This document shows, piece by piece, positions 52,185 to 63,861 of a stretch of 64,000 nucleotides of DNA. Numbering within the stretch: position 1 is the first letter of the stretch; the number at the start of each line of letters is the position of its first letter. The DNA comes from Isoperla grammatica. Taxonomy: Eukaryota; Arthropoda; Insecta; Plecoptera; Perlodidae. The stretch spans positions 18,521,210 through 18,585,209 of the forward strand of contig OX246747.1 of assembly GCA_945910005.1 (NCBI GenBank), written 5' to 3'. Below the pieces are notes generated by a model, which saw only the letters and a list, made by a program, of their open reading frames with translations, ran no database searches and was not told the DNA's origin. The position numbers were made by a program, and so were the translations under genes.

Positions 52185-52615
52185 TAATCGATTTATTTGA
52201 AACATTATCATTATACCTTCTCCCACTTAACATAATTAATTGATTTACTTGTTTATCACAACAATTTTCACTAAGTGCACTAAGTGCTTTTCACGAAGTG
52301 CAACAGAATGCGTTTGTTTTAAGTGTACTTCTCGATTAGAACGTCCCTGGGATATTTTAGTGAAGCCATCGCCATTTTCACATTTTGCATTTCGAATAGG
52401 GTGTTTTACTGACAACTTATGTTTCACCATAGTTCGACCACTTTTAGTATTTCTTATCCACATCTTGTTCAAATGACGAACATTTGTTTTGTTCGCAGGT
52501 TTGTTCAACTCAATGCACACTTGTTTAAATATCGAATTTTGACCATATTTGCCGGAATTTAATACGTTACCAACAGATGATACATGCTGTACTCAGGATG
52601 TACTCAGCTTTTCCA
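52185..52615. other. No gene recognised
   Basis: A 91-codon minus frame (52245-52520) is Lys/Asn-rich and matches no family I know. Confidence 0.3.
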
Positions 52616-53039
52616 AATTAAATAATAAAAATGAACGATCCCAAAAGCCAACCAGATGTCACGCCAGAATCAAGGCGGTCTTTAATATGGCTTAGCCACC
52701 GGATAAGACGATCGTGAATGCTGGCAAGCCATTGCACAATTACATTTACAATCCGCAACTGGGCGTCGCAAATTTCCTGAACATCGATTGAATGTTTTCC
52801 ATGTCTATTAACATAATTCGGTTCGTCCTCACTTGGGGCTTTCACCGATATATAGGTGCCGTCGATGCACCCAATAACGCTAGGGAACTTTGCCATACCA
52901 TTGTAATCTATTAATATAATAAAATAGGTAACTTAGTTTATAGTAATAGGCGTAGCATCTAACCTAGACCTAAGTTACAAGTTTTGAGTACATTGGTAAG
53001 CAGAAGCCCTTCATTTAGGCAAGTTTACGCCTTGAACCA

Positions 53040-53190
53040 TCTTGCATTTTTTGACACAGACCTAGGCTAGCCTTGCCTTAGGCCTAGGCCTAGACCTTGG
53101 CCCTAAACCTATTTTAGACCTAGAGCCCTAGCGTAGTTTTAGGCTTCGGCCTAGGGCCTATCTAGACCAAGCATGTAGGCCTACATCTAG
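53040..53190. other. TAGGCCTA-rich patch
   Basis: Dense cctaggc, taggcctag and cctagg words within the Harbinger intron. Confidence 0.5.
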
Positions 53191-53231
53191 AACATGTCTT
53201 TAGTGTAGACTTGAGATCTATATATTATGTT

Positions 53232-53604
53232 CCTGCCCAGGGACTGCCACCTTATCGGCAGGTTTGCGTGCTTTGTTGATCCCGAGAGCTATGCCGGCGG
53301 AAGCGTATGCTTCTGGTAGGGCCACCCAAGCCAGACTGGTCGAGGAGGAGAAGTCAGACGAAGTGCAGTCCACACCCCAATCCCCTTTCCCCCCCACTGT
53401 CCCATTGAATATTTCTCCTCCCACTTGGCCCTGCCCCCCCTTGCTGGACTCCCGTATGAAGACTCACGCGACGTACAGTGATCTGATTCGGATGTGACTT
53501 TCTTCTTCATTGTCATCTTTCTCATCTTCATTATCACCCGCTCATCGTCTCGATTAGCCACCGTTGCATAAATATGAGACGTTAAGCCCCATTAATCAAT
53601 CAAT
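53232..53604 (+). mobile_element. Family-A SINE, full length, 12-bp target duplication
   Basis: Flanks ATATATTATGTT (53220-53231) and ATATATTCTGTT (53605-53616) match at 11 of 12. Head and A middle complete; a few bases are missing in the head (gtgg of the first hairpin). Confidence 0.9.
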
Positions 53605-54014
53605 ATATATTCTGTTATAGAGTCTTCTCTTGCACTTACCTGCCTAAATTCTGGCAATTTGGTTAGCACTGGCCAGCGGGTATCTAATAATGCTTGTAGC
53701 AATCGCAACCATAGCTTCACAAGATGTTTTGATTACACGGCTGCAGCTATACTGGCCTATCCCAGCAACGTTCCCCAATACATTTTGAAAGCTATAGCTA
53801 GTGCCATAAATCGTAAAGATATTAGCACCTGTGTGTGGACTGGTAACGTATGTGATCGAGCCGTAGCCCTGCCCAACACTGGCTCGAGCTCGTCACACAG
53901 TTCTATGATTACGTGACGAGGAAACCGGTAGTTTCTCATCAGATCGTTGTCCGAGAGATTTAAAGGATCGAGCCTGTCCCTAAAAACTCGCCGTGGCCTT
54001 TCGACATGGTCATC

Positions 54015-54690
54015 AACCTCTTCAACACCAAAAGCGATTCAAGCACCGAACGAACATGTCTTGAAGGTTAAGTTGACGTCTGCGGCATGGGCGGTGACCA
54101 GCTGTTGTTGTCATCGTCTGCTAGGCCTAGGCCAACGCCAACCTTACCTATAATTTCGCGGGAAATGAAACGTATTTCAAACAAGAAATGATTGTTATAC
54201 GTTCTTGCTAAGTATTTATATATACATTTAGCCTTCAATTTAGAACACAAGTGTACGAGATTTTTCAATTAATTATTTTAAATCGAAATAAGTACAGGTC
54301 TGCAATGTTGAATAAATCAACTCGTGGGAGTAAACTTTAAACTCCTGCCACAAAGCAGGAGATAAATTTTAGAGTTAAACAACCCCCAAAACTGGTGTAC
54401 TTCCTTTTGTGGACTCGGAAACTGGAGTAAAGCGTGGCCTACTTTAAAAAAAAAACTCTTTTATCTTAACCTCGCTTTGTAGATTCGGGCCTAGGGGTGA
54501 TAATTTCTTGCTTATCCTAAATGATTCAACATACCTTGGTTCTAGTTTGGCTGAAAAATTGGCATTGCATCTGAAATTGCATAATTCTTCTTGCAGAATT
54601 AGCCGACGTGATAAGTTATAGGTCTTCTCCGCAGGTTATACCTTAGGGCACTGCTCTGATACGCTGCGTCGTTTCTTTTCTTGACCTCTT
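54015..54690. other. No gene recognised
   Basis: No supported ORF. Short A-runs and a gggcctagg end near 54490. Confidence 0.35.
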
Positions 54691-54692
54691 TG

Positions 54693-54984
54693 TCCTTCCC
54701 AGGGGCTGCTACCTTATCGTGGTGGGCAGGTTTGTGCGCTTTGATGATTCCTGGAGCTATGCCGGCGGAAGAGTATGCTTCTGGTAGGTTCTGGACAGTT
54801 TGACGAAATGCAGTCCACAACCCACTCCCTTTTTCTCCCACTTCCCCTATCCTCCCCGCACACCCACTTACACCTTTGCTCCAGACGGCCCCCTATTTCA
54901 TCTTCATATTTCACCCACTCATCGTCTCGATTAACCTCGATGCAAAAATGTGAGACGTTATGTCCAAATATCCATCCATCGATC
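54693..54984 (+). mobile_element. Family-B SINE, diverged
   Basis: Head ccttcccaggggctgctacc; about 20 bp missing after cttctggtagg; tail gacgttatgtccaaatatcc with (ATCC)n. Confidence 0.8.
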
Positions 54985-54989
54985 AGAAT

Positions 54990-57130
54990 TGTTGCCAAAA
55001 CACATTCCAAATCGCCCAAATCGCGACAAATCGCCCAATTTGACAACCCGGATTGTTAGCCGAGGCGCGCGTTCTTGAGCGAGTCTGTATCCCCCACTCC
55101 TGTAGAAAGTGGAGATGCAGCGCGATCAACAAACGAGATGCACAAAGATTCCCAATAGAATGGAAGCCAATCCTGACCCCATTTGGTGTGAAACCAAGGC
55201 AAACACCACCATCAGAAAAAAATGAACGGCCGAGAACCAGTGCTTTCTTCATGCAACATGGCCCAGCCCTCAAAATTAACAAAAGAACCGCGCCGCCCCG
55301 CACCTTCACCTTCTACAGCAGTGAGTACACAGACAACGCGCGCCTCGGCTGACAATAGTCAGTTGACGCTAGGCTCTTGAATGAGACGGACGTGATAGGG
55401 ACTCGTGATCATGCCAGATGCAATTCTGGCGAAACTTTCAGCAATGGGTGACAGACTTCGGCGTGCACCAATATACTCACACAAAGGGCGGAATATCCCG
55501 AAAGACAACAAACCCATATATATTTAAGTTTTCAAGTTCTCGCGGACTTAAAAAAACCTGATTACATAATTTCAAGCCATTTCACGCTGGTAAACGCGAT
55601 TATTAAATATACGTATAATTCATAAAAAAAAGTGTTTTTTCCTATTAGATGACTTTTGTTGTGACAGGTCATCATAATTAACAGGTAAGATTATGCAAGG
55701 CTCGCCGATCGAAGGTAATTACGGTCGAGGCGAGAGTCAGGGAAACCCGTACTTTGGTCAGAGATTGGTAGAAACGCTACCCAAGCCTAAGCCCTCGGGC
55801 CAGTCCAACAGCGAAATAAACGGACTGTAGGCGCAGTCTTCCCGCACTTTGATTCCTAAGTTGGCCGCCACGCTGCGCCATCATGCGTAGCGGTGGCGCG
55901 CTCACCGGCCATGCACGCTGCACGGTGCCTAGATCAGATTGTATTCTTGCAGCGAGCGCATCAGTGTTGTCTTGACCGCGGACGGAGCAGCACCAGGCTT
56001 GCATCCTAAGCCAGTCTTTATGTAGATAGTCCTCTTTGTGACATGTTCCGTTGTCTGATTTCGTTCAGTGAAAGTGTGAACGAGTGATTATTTATAGTTT
56101 TATAATTGGTATTTGGTTTGACGTGATTAATGTAGACTGTGCTCAAGTCAAGGTATTCCTACTTAGGTCAGTGATTTCCAACTAGCAACAGGTCATTGTT
56201 TTAGTACCTACGTTAGAGCTTTGTATCTATTTTCTTGCTTGCGTTGCAGTCCTTCCCTATATCAGTGTATTCTTGCAGCGAGTGCATCTGTCTTCTTAAC
56301 TTGGCCCCCCCAGGCCATGTACAACTGTCAAATGCCTTTTTAGTTGCGTTTGGGGGCAGCTACACAAACAACATGTCGGGCGCGCCCTGTTGCGCACTAT
56401 CTGGAAGAAATTCACAAAACTCCTAGTGAGGCCTCTATCAATTACATATCATAAAGTATATTCGTTGGAAATCATTCTATTGTGTGCATTCAACTAATCA
56501 CCAGTCTCCCGCTTCCGGGTTCCGAAGTAACTGTTGAAGAACTAACTGTAGTAACTGTAGAATCACTTACTGTTTATTTTTCTCTTTATCTTTTTTGTGG
56601 ACTTTTCTCCGTATTTTTTTATGTTTGCTTGCTCTTCTGTTGCCGTTTGTCGAGTGAGCCGGCAGCAGGTTCATTTGGTTGCTGATGAGATATCGCAGCT
56701 AGGGGAGCTGCGACATCACCAGCGTCTGGTTCTGAGTGCTGATCATCATTGGCGGGATCTGATTCGAATGGAACTGGCCCGTGGCTATCACTTGTAACCA
56801 GGACGCAAAACATGGTCACAACGTTAACCTTGAACTCTGTGTTACAGTTTTCAAAATCAGTACACCACATGTAAATGTTTTTTCTTTTTCTTTTTACATC
56901 ATTAACACAGAGGAAGAGGAACTAAAACATAGGCGGAGGAAGGCGGGTTGTTTGTGTACATGTGATGTATTTTAGTGTGTGTTCTACCCATCTTACCGTG
57001 CATAGTGTAATCACACTGTGTTATAGTTGTAGGTTCTTTATTAATGAGCTATCAATCAATACACAAGTACAAGTTGACGTAGGCTAGCTGACATGTTGCT
57101 ACCTGATTGCGTCCCCTGGTGCACGCTGTG
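54990..57130. other. No supported gene
   Basis: Several frames of 60-110 codons (55053-55352 plus, 56597-56797 plus, 56619-56870 minus). The last reads as a Ser/Asp/Pro-rich segment (SDSHGPVPFESDPANDDQHS) that could be an exon, but I can name no family and no splice partners. Confidence 0.25.
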
Positions 57131-57133
57131 CTG

Positions 57134-57259
57134 CCAACGTCATACACTCAAGACTAAAGTCAGTGTTGACAACTTATGGTTCTTGTTGCCAACTTCACAT
57201 TATTACATCTTTTCCCCAGTGCGGGACAGCAGTGTATGAACAATACCTAGTTTAGAGAC
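57134..57259. repeat. Dispersed repeat, partner at 49988-50113
   Basis: See 49988-50113; only one or two differences in 125 bp. Here it is not attached to Harbinger coding sequence. Confidence 0.85.
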
Positions 57260-57507
57260 AAATAGACATAAATTTAAATTACCAAGTGATACATTGTTCG
57301 ATTTTACTCATCTGTCTAAATCTAGTGTTAGGTTACAATAAAAATTACACAATTCTATTTCTTTTGTTTTCCTGCTTATCTGTTTATTCATTACATAATA
57401 CTTAAATTTATCAGGGTCCTTTCTGTTCCTGCCACTAACACGTGGTTCAGGTGGTAGGCAAGTGTCCTTACTTTCAACATCAACAGTTTCTTTTCTGAGA
57501 ACTTTTT

Positions 57508-57714
57508 AAGCCGGACTGGTCGAGGTGGAGAGGTCAGACGAAGTGCAGTCCACACCCCAATCCCCTTTCCTCCCTATCCCTCTTTCCTCACGCTCCCTCC
57601 TACTTGCCCCTTTCCTCCAAACAGCCCCATATTTCATCTTCATTATCACCCACTCATCGTCTTGATTAGCCAAGTTGCAAAAATATAAGACGTTAAGCCC
57701 AAATATCAATCAAT
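57508..57714 (+). mobile_element. Family-B SINE, 5'-truncated
   Basis: Starts aagccggactggtcgaggtg; B middle; tail gacgttaagcccaaatatca. Confidence 0.82.
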
Positions 57715-57719
57715 TTAAA

Positions 57720-59770
57720 TACATGTAAGCAACGAAGTTTGTTTTGAATGCTGAATGAACATGTAGGCTACACTTGGTATAATCGTATTGATGGTATACC
57801 ATTTCTTTCTAGTAGAAACATGCATACTAATTCTGTCGAAATTGTAACCGTTGTCTTTTGCCTTTTCAAGTTGAGAAAACAGATTCTTAGAAATATCAGC
57901 TGTGCATATTGTAGATATAATAGGGAATGCAAGTGCGCCAAAAAGTAACTACTTCCGGTTCAAGCTTGTTTTCACGGGATAGGAAAATAACATGTAAAAT
58001 AGAAATGTTGGCCTAGAATATGCTCCCATTTATTCCCTATGTTATATTACCCAATAATAAGGGTATCGGATTAACCGTGAATTATTTGTTTCTTTATGAT
58101 AATTTTTGTAAGATCCAGTATTTGATACAATTTAAACTGTAGCAAGTTATCCGAATGTCTACACAATGCTGCTTGCAACATCTACGCAAATTGAGCCAGC
58201 CGAGCTATGCTGAAGAGCGCTAGCACGAAGTTAGACAACAATGTACGAAGACGGGCAGGCGATGGCTGTACGATGTTGCCAAGCGTATCGCACAGCCTTC
58301 ACAGCACATATAGGTGGCGTTCGCAATGTTTACTTCGCACTTTCATTCTGTGTGTTGCTAGGATACTTGACGTGTTTCTTCGTCAGTTGATGGTCAGTTG
58401 TCTTTATTGCCGCTTCGTGTTTGACAGATGTTTGACATAAGTTAATTTCACGTGGGGGAAATAGAGCTGCGTTTTATCTGACGCTCGTGTTCGGCTGATT
58501 TAGCTTGTAATATTATTTATGAACACCTATTACCGATATTAAGAGACAATGACACTGAAAACATTACTAAGAGATTACTATGAGTAATATGTGTTCCCTA
58601 TGCCTTTAGAGTACGATAATATGCAGACAGACAAGGGTAGGTCGTCCGTAGCTGTCTGTTAGCATTTGTTTTTATTGATGAATTTGTCTTAAAATAATAT
58701 TGTTGAATAAATATGACTGTATAAAATCGGAGCCTCAGTAGAAAATGCATATATATTAAAGTTCAAATAAAATAACTAAATTAGGTGCTCCTTGCAACAC
58801 ACAGGCAATGTCATCTGTCAGCTAGCTAGTGGTTGAAAAGTCAAGAGCTAAAGGCTGTGATAAACCTGAATAATGTAGCCCTATAATGGTTAGGGCCAAT
58901 ACTAGGCGTTATAACTTATTAATTACATATTACTGTTTATTATATTTTAGGACATTATGCTCAAACTTCTACTTACCTAGGCCTATAGGCCTCCATGATG
59001 TGCTGTCATTTTTTGTTTCAAATAATTCCAAGGGCCACAAATATTCTTTAACCTTGGTTGGCCATAGAGAAAGGAAAAAATGTAGTATGTCCTCAACAAC
59101 ATAATATAAATGATATTTAGACATAATAATTTAAACAATCTAGTAGTAGAAATATTTATTATAGCATGTTTTCATTTTTAAAATACAGTATCAAGTTACT
59201 ATACAATACACAACATACAGTAACATACATCCAACATGGTATGTACCATGGCACTATGCTATTTACTAAAACATAGTCTATCTGTATCACTGCAACCATA
59301 GTATCACTTGTCCAGGTATGTTTTCTTAAAAAAAAAGTTAATTAATCTACCAAAAAGAGGAAGCAGCATCAAAGAATTAAAACTGTATTGAATTGGGGCT
59401 TGCAATAAAAGTATGGCCTTTTTTATGAGAAAAAGTTACCATAAGAATCAACCCTAGGCCTTACCCATTAGAGTTCGGTTCTGAGTTGAATAGATCCAGG
59501 GTAGGTTTGATTTTCTTATTTAGGCGAGTAAAAGTATCGAGTCGTCTGACCTTGTTGTAGAGTAGGCCTATGTTTTAAAAGAACAGAAAATGTACCAACC
59601 GATAGTCTACCTTCAGCTATTCAGCTTCAGCTAATGTGAATTAATTATATTAACATTAAGATTTACTTATTTTGGATATAAAATGCATTATATTGATTAT
59701 TGAACACTAGTACTTCCTCCCTCCTAACATTACCCCAACAATAACACTTTACGAGGAACAATTTTAACTG
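57720..59770. other. No gene recognised
   Basis: Short frames only (58207-58440, 58886-59104); none has motifs or splice context. Largely A/T-rich. Confidence 0.35.
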
Positions 59771-59772
59771 TA

Positions 59773-59913
59773 CCTAGGGTGGCCCTACCAGAAGCATACG
59801 CTTCCGCCGGCATAGCTCCAGGAATCATCAAAGCGCACAAACCTGCCCACCACGATAAGGTAGCAGTCCCTAGTTGCAAAAATATAAGACGGTAAGCCCA
59901 AATATCAAACAAT
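59773..59913. mobile_element. Family-B SINE with inverted head (twin-priming structure)
   Basis: 59773-59871 is the head in reverse complement (ggtggccctaccagaagcat through gataaggtagcagtccct). From 59872 the tail runs in direct orientation (agttgcaaaaatataagacg, then ggtaagcccaaatatc and caaacaatc). The middle is deleted. Confidence 0.85.
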
Positions 59914-61275
59914 CCTTCTGTATTTGGTGAATGTTGTGCGGGTGAGAATTTCTAGGGCATGAAGTTCTGTCTGTGTCCAGTTAATAATTCCAAATGAATA
60001 TGTAAGTACCGGTATAGCATAAGTGTTAATTGCTTTGATCTTGTTTTTACCATTCAGTTGTGTTTTTAAAATGGATCCTATTCGTTTCTTGTTTGCAGAA
60101 ATTAGTTGACTTTTCATCAGTTTATGATCAATTCGTTTAGCCTGCGCAAATCCTAGATATTTGTATACGTCTTCTTCGTCCATTACTCCAATCCGGTTGT
60201 CTTCGTCAATTTCAAACTCTTCTAATTTCGTAATCTTTCCTTTGATGACATGAAGTGACTTACATTTATCAATTCCAAAATCCATACATATATCTCTACT
60301 GAATTCTAACGTTGAGTTAAGAAGATTCGTCATGTGTGTCGCATTTAAAGCATATAGCTTGAGATCGTCCATGTAGAATAGACAGTGTGTGGCAAACCGT
60401 ATTACCGTCCTTTATCTTATAACCATGTGTACATTTGTTTAGTATATGAGATAATGGATTTAATGAAAGACAAAACCATAACGCACTAAACGAGTCACCT
60501 TGAAAAATACCTCGTCGGATGTTAACTGGGTCAGTACATATCTGCTCTTTGCCTACGTTTAACTTTAATGTTGTTTTCCAACTCGTCATCGCTGTCCGCA
60601 AAAAGTTTACTATCAATGGGTTTACTTTATAAATTTCCAGTATCTGTATTAGCCACGTATGTGGTGACGAATCATACGCTTTCTTGTAATCAATATAGCT
60701 AACGTGAATGTTTCTCTTCTTGTTGAAAGCTTGGTTCATTACAACAGAATCGATAATTAATTGTTCCTTACACCCTTGCGACAATTTACGACTTCCCTTT
60801 TGTTCTTCAGCTAATATATTGTGTTCTTCGCAGTGACTATATATTTTATTTGTTATGCACGATGTCAAGCTTTTGTATATAGTAGGTAAGCATGTAATTA
60901 GTCTATATTTACTTGGATTTTTGGTGTCATTATCTTTTGGTTAAAGAAATGTTACTCCTTCAGTAAAGAAATCTGGTAAATCCTTGTCTCCTAATATAAA
61001 TTCATTAAGACATTTAGCAATCTGGGTGTGCATGTTTGAAAACTTCTTGTACCAAAAATTTTGAATGTTATCGTTACCGGGTGCTTTCCAATTATGAGTA
61101 TTTCGTATCGTTGATTTTATATCATTTACACTGATGCCATCAAATGTCATTTCTTCGATATCACTCATTGCCTCAATTTCATCTTGAATCCATGTTGCAT
61201 TGTGATTGTGCATTGGGTTACTCCATATCCCACCCCAAAACTGCTCAATCTCTGTCTTCGATGGTATAGTCCGGA
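59905..61275 (-). pseudogene. Non-LTR retrotransposon reverse transcriptase
   Basis: Minus strand, 5' to 3'. PSKTEIEQFWGGIWSN (61215-61275); NWKAPGNDNIQNFWYKKF; an in-frame TAA near 60940 where an IPK-like motif is expected; SKYRLITCLPTIYKSLTS; HNILAEEQKGSRKLSQGCKE; VSYIDYKKAYDSSPHTWL; IRRGIFQGDSFSALWFCLSL; then, after a frameshift near 60385, MDDLKLYALN (the catalytic DD) and KYLGFAQAKRIDHKLM, GKNKIKAINTYAIPVLTYSF. The order is complete for the RT fingers, palm and thumb. A broken copy; the endonuclease type and clade are not determined. The 3' end meets the twin-primed SINE. Confidence 0.85.
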
Positions 61276-61402
61276 CGCCGTAGGAAAGAAAGTTGTGTCG
61301 TCATAACTAATTACTCTGGCCGGCGTAGTGAAATGTGGACGTTTACGCAGTGCTCATCCGCGCACTATATCGGCAAAATGCAACATGGCGCTTGACGAAC
61401 GC

Positions 61403-61477
61403 AAAGTCCACTAGATCGCTTGTAGCGTGCGCGCAGGTTTCGCAATTACTCCGCTAGGAGTAAATCCAATAGACCGT
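61403..61477. mobile_element. Miniature inverted-repeat element, copy 3 of 3
   Basis: Ends aaagtccactagatcgc and the complement of acggtctattggatttac. The inner part gcaattactccgctaggagt matches the complement of copy 2 (10491-10553). Confidence 0.55.
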
Positions 61478-61746
61478 GGACGAACGTTGCTGCGCTCACA
61501 ACCCGTTTCACCGCCTACCTAGAAGCTTAATACTTCCCATCGAACAAGCTGTGGTGCGCGGCGATTTGAATTTATGACAGCTGTTGTTCAATGTTGAAAG
61601 AGTAACGACGCGTTCCATACGTAGGCCTACTTTAAGAGCAATGTTAGTATCTATAACTTCACAAATTAACAATGCTCTATAAGAGCTTCCATTATTTTAT
61701 AAGCGTTGCCTATCTCGCAAAAAAGGTCTCCATACTGAAGTAATTA

Positions 61747-62204
61747 GCTATGTTTACATGGCGGACCGTACTGAGTACCAGACTGAGAACTGTCATGGAT
61801 GCTTGCGTTTATATGAAGGTCTACCCAAACTTCATTTTGGTCTCGCGCCACACTTGTTCGTTTGGTCACACATAACCTTACTTTTTCCTTCTGCCATATA
61901 AAATTAATTTAAAGATGCATCCCGGGGAACAAAAGTTTACAAGCTGTTGTAAATATTTTATTTGATTTTTGTTGGTGGCAACTACAATCATTTTCCACTT
62001 TATTCACCTACAAACAGCGTTCGTTCAAGGTTTCAGTTCTTCAGTCAGTACGTTCTACCCGTTTACATGAAGGACACTGTACGGTCTTTCGGTACGGTCT
62101 AGCTTTTTTGGCGGACCGGACCCAGTCGGTTCGGTCCATTTTCTAGGTGTTAACATGGTGTGGACCGTACTCAGTACCGGACTCAGTCCGCCATGTAAAC
62201 GGGG
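61747..62204. mobile_element. MITE, 458 bp, TTA target duplication
   Basis: Ends GCTATGTTTACATGGCGGAC and the complement of CCCCGTTTACATGGCGGAC. TTA flanks both (61744-61746 and 62205-62207). The interior repeats ggaccgtactcagtacc-like motifs. PIF/Harbinger-type by target site. Confidence 0.8.
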
Positions 62205-62209
62205 TTATT

Positions 62210-63650
62210 GTTAAATTTTGAAAATCACGCTTTGTAGCTTTGGTAGACTATATATACAAATTATTTATTTCATATTATATTTCATGTTTCATTGGACATA
62301 GTATTCTTACAGTCATGATGTACATCAATTTGACAGAGTATTATAAATACATAACAGCTTTCACCGTGTTTCCATTTACCGATTTAGAATCTAAAAACTT
62401 ATCTCTACATGTGGATAGTCACAGGTCAGTCAGGACAAAGGAGAGTTAGATACATTATTGAAAACATGGTTTACTTTGTGCCATCAACTATGGGAAATAC
62501 TCGGATACGGGATAACTTCAAATTCTGGTCGAAATGGAACCAATGAATCCGTATCTTGGTAATATTATTTATTTAATATTAGTTTTAATTTATTTTTACT
62601 GTGCATGCTGTAGAATGAGATGAATTCACATATTATACCACCTTTCGGTCCAATGTTTGTCTACCACCTGCCACCCTCCGTCCCTCATAATGTAACCCAA
62701 GGGGTTAGTGCATGGGTAGGCCCAGTGGACCGCTGCCAGACACCCGTATTTTCTTGCGCAGGTGGAGTCGAGCCACACTTGTCACAACTAAACATGCGAA
62801 AAGTGGAGACTTTAAGGAAATAAAAAATACAAGAAAATGAAAATAAGAAACAAAACAATCACCTATACGTAGTGCAACTTATTGTTTAGTAGAGCACGTC
62901 ACTCACTAATAATGTGTACAATAGCCCACACTGTGCTTACTTTTCAAAACAAAGCTTCAATAATGAATAGGCCCCTATACAACTTCTTATTATTCTATAT
63001 TCTTACGTTCTAGGTACAATAGTCTTCCTGTCCTAGCTCACATACACACATTTGTTAGGCATAAATTTGATAGCCTACTTTTGTCTAGTATTTACAATCA
63101 TTATCATTATATCCAACAATTATTAATGTTCCCGTACAAGTGGAGATAGAGGTGGTTTGCGAAAACTTTGAACCTTGGCTGTGGCCCTACATATACAATA
63201 TACATCCCTAGGATTTAACTGTTTTTTTTGTTTTTTTTAATTGGACCTGAAAAAGCTGGATGTATAATAATTATTTACAAATACAATAAAACAACTTAAA
63301 TATAAATAAATAAATACATTCACATTTAGAGTCTACCCACTCAGTAACAAGACTGATTTTCAGTGGGGGACTTTAATTTAAAGCGACTTAACCAACCTTG
63401 TAGGCTCCAAACACCATCGACGAGTGAGCGATAATAACCAATCAAAGATCGACATGTCAAATATGAAACATATGAATCAGTGATTGGACAGTGCGAACAC
63501 CTGCGGACAAATGCCAGAATCAACAAGGCCGATTCAGAACAACTTTGAATTTATTGAGTGCTTCGTTGCTAGGACGGCTTTAAAGTCACCGTTTACTTAT
63601 TCGTAAGACAAGAAGTGTTGAAATTGAATCCACATAAGAAGTTAAAAAAA
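62210..63650. other. No gene recognised
   Basis: 63300-63345 shares cacatttagagtctacc and preceding (AAAT)n with 9565-9614, so a small retroelement tail is likely at both. Otherwise nothing supported. Confidence 0.35.
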
Positions 63651-63651
63651 C

Positions 63652-63728
63652 TTCTGCCTGAAGCGGGATTTGAACCCGGGACCTTCTGCATTGGAAGCAG
63701 GGATGCTAACCACGGGACCAACGAGCCA
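63652..63728 (-). tRNA. tRNA-like sequence (pseudo-tRNA or SINE head)
   Basis: The minus strand has a D-arm-like ggtcccgtggttagc, an anticodon arm ctgc-TTCCAAT-gcag (loop gives CCA, Trp), a T arm ccgggTTCAAATcccg that also makes a good box B, and a T-run immediately downstream. The acceptor strands (ggtggct and ttcaggc) do not pair on my reading and the anticodon stem has a mismatch, so a functional tRNA is doubtful. Confidence 0.5.
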
Positions 63729-63861
63729 CCTAAGTGAATAAAATTATAAGGCTATCATATAAAAACAATAACAAAATGTAAATAAATTATCCATGCCAGC
63801 ATTTACAGATTTTTCCCATTTCAAAATATTGGTTTCTTCTCGAGTAGTGTAGGGCCTAGGT

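Larger units (their letters stand above)
52618..54010 (-). pseudogene. PIF/Harbinger transposase, two exons, SINE in intron
   Basis: Exon 1 (about 54010 to 53633) encodes RPRRVFRDRLDPLNLSDNDL, then NYRFPRHVIIELCDELEPVL, then RSHTLPVHTQVLISLRFMAL and VAGIGQYSCSRVIKTSCEA: the N-terminal helical region of Harbinger nucleases. It ends at a GTAAGTG donor near 53632. Exon 2 (52918 to 52618) follows a ttaatag acceptor: MAKFPSVIGCIDGTYISVKA (first Asp), then NRHGKHSIDVQEICDAQLRI and SHIKDRLDSGVTSGWLLG. It stops before the second Asp block. Several canonical positions are altered, for example QWLASIHDRL where the family has the WPGSxHD block. A family-A SINE fills the intron. Probably dead. Confidence 0.75.

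Noticed and set aside
55053..55352. 99-codon plus frame (MLAEARVLERVCIPHS...)
   Set aside because: No family, no neighbours in support, and it overlaps another minus frame of similar length.
63652..63728. Functional tRNA-Trp(CCA)
   Set aside because: T arm and anticodon loop look right but acceptor strands do not pair and the anticodon stem has a mismatch; more likely a pseudo-tRNA or SINE head.
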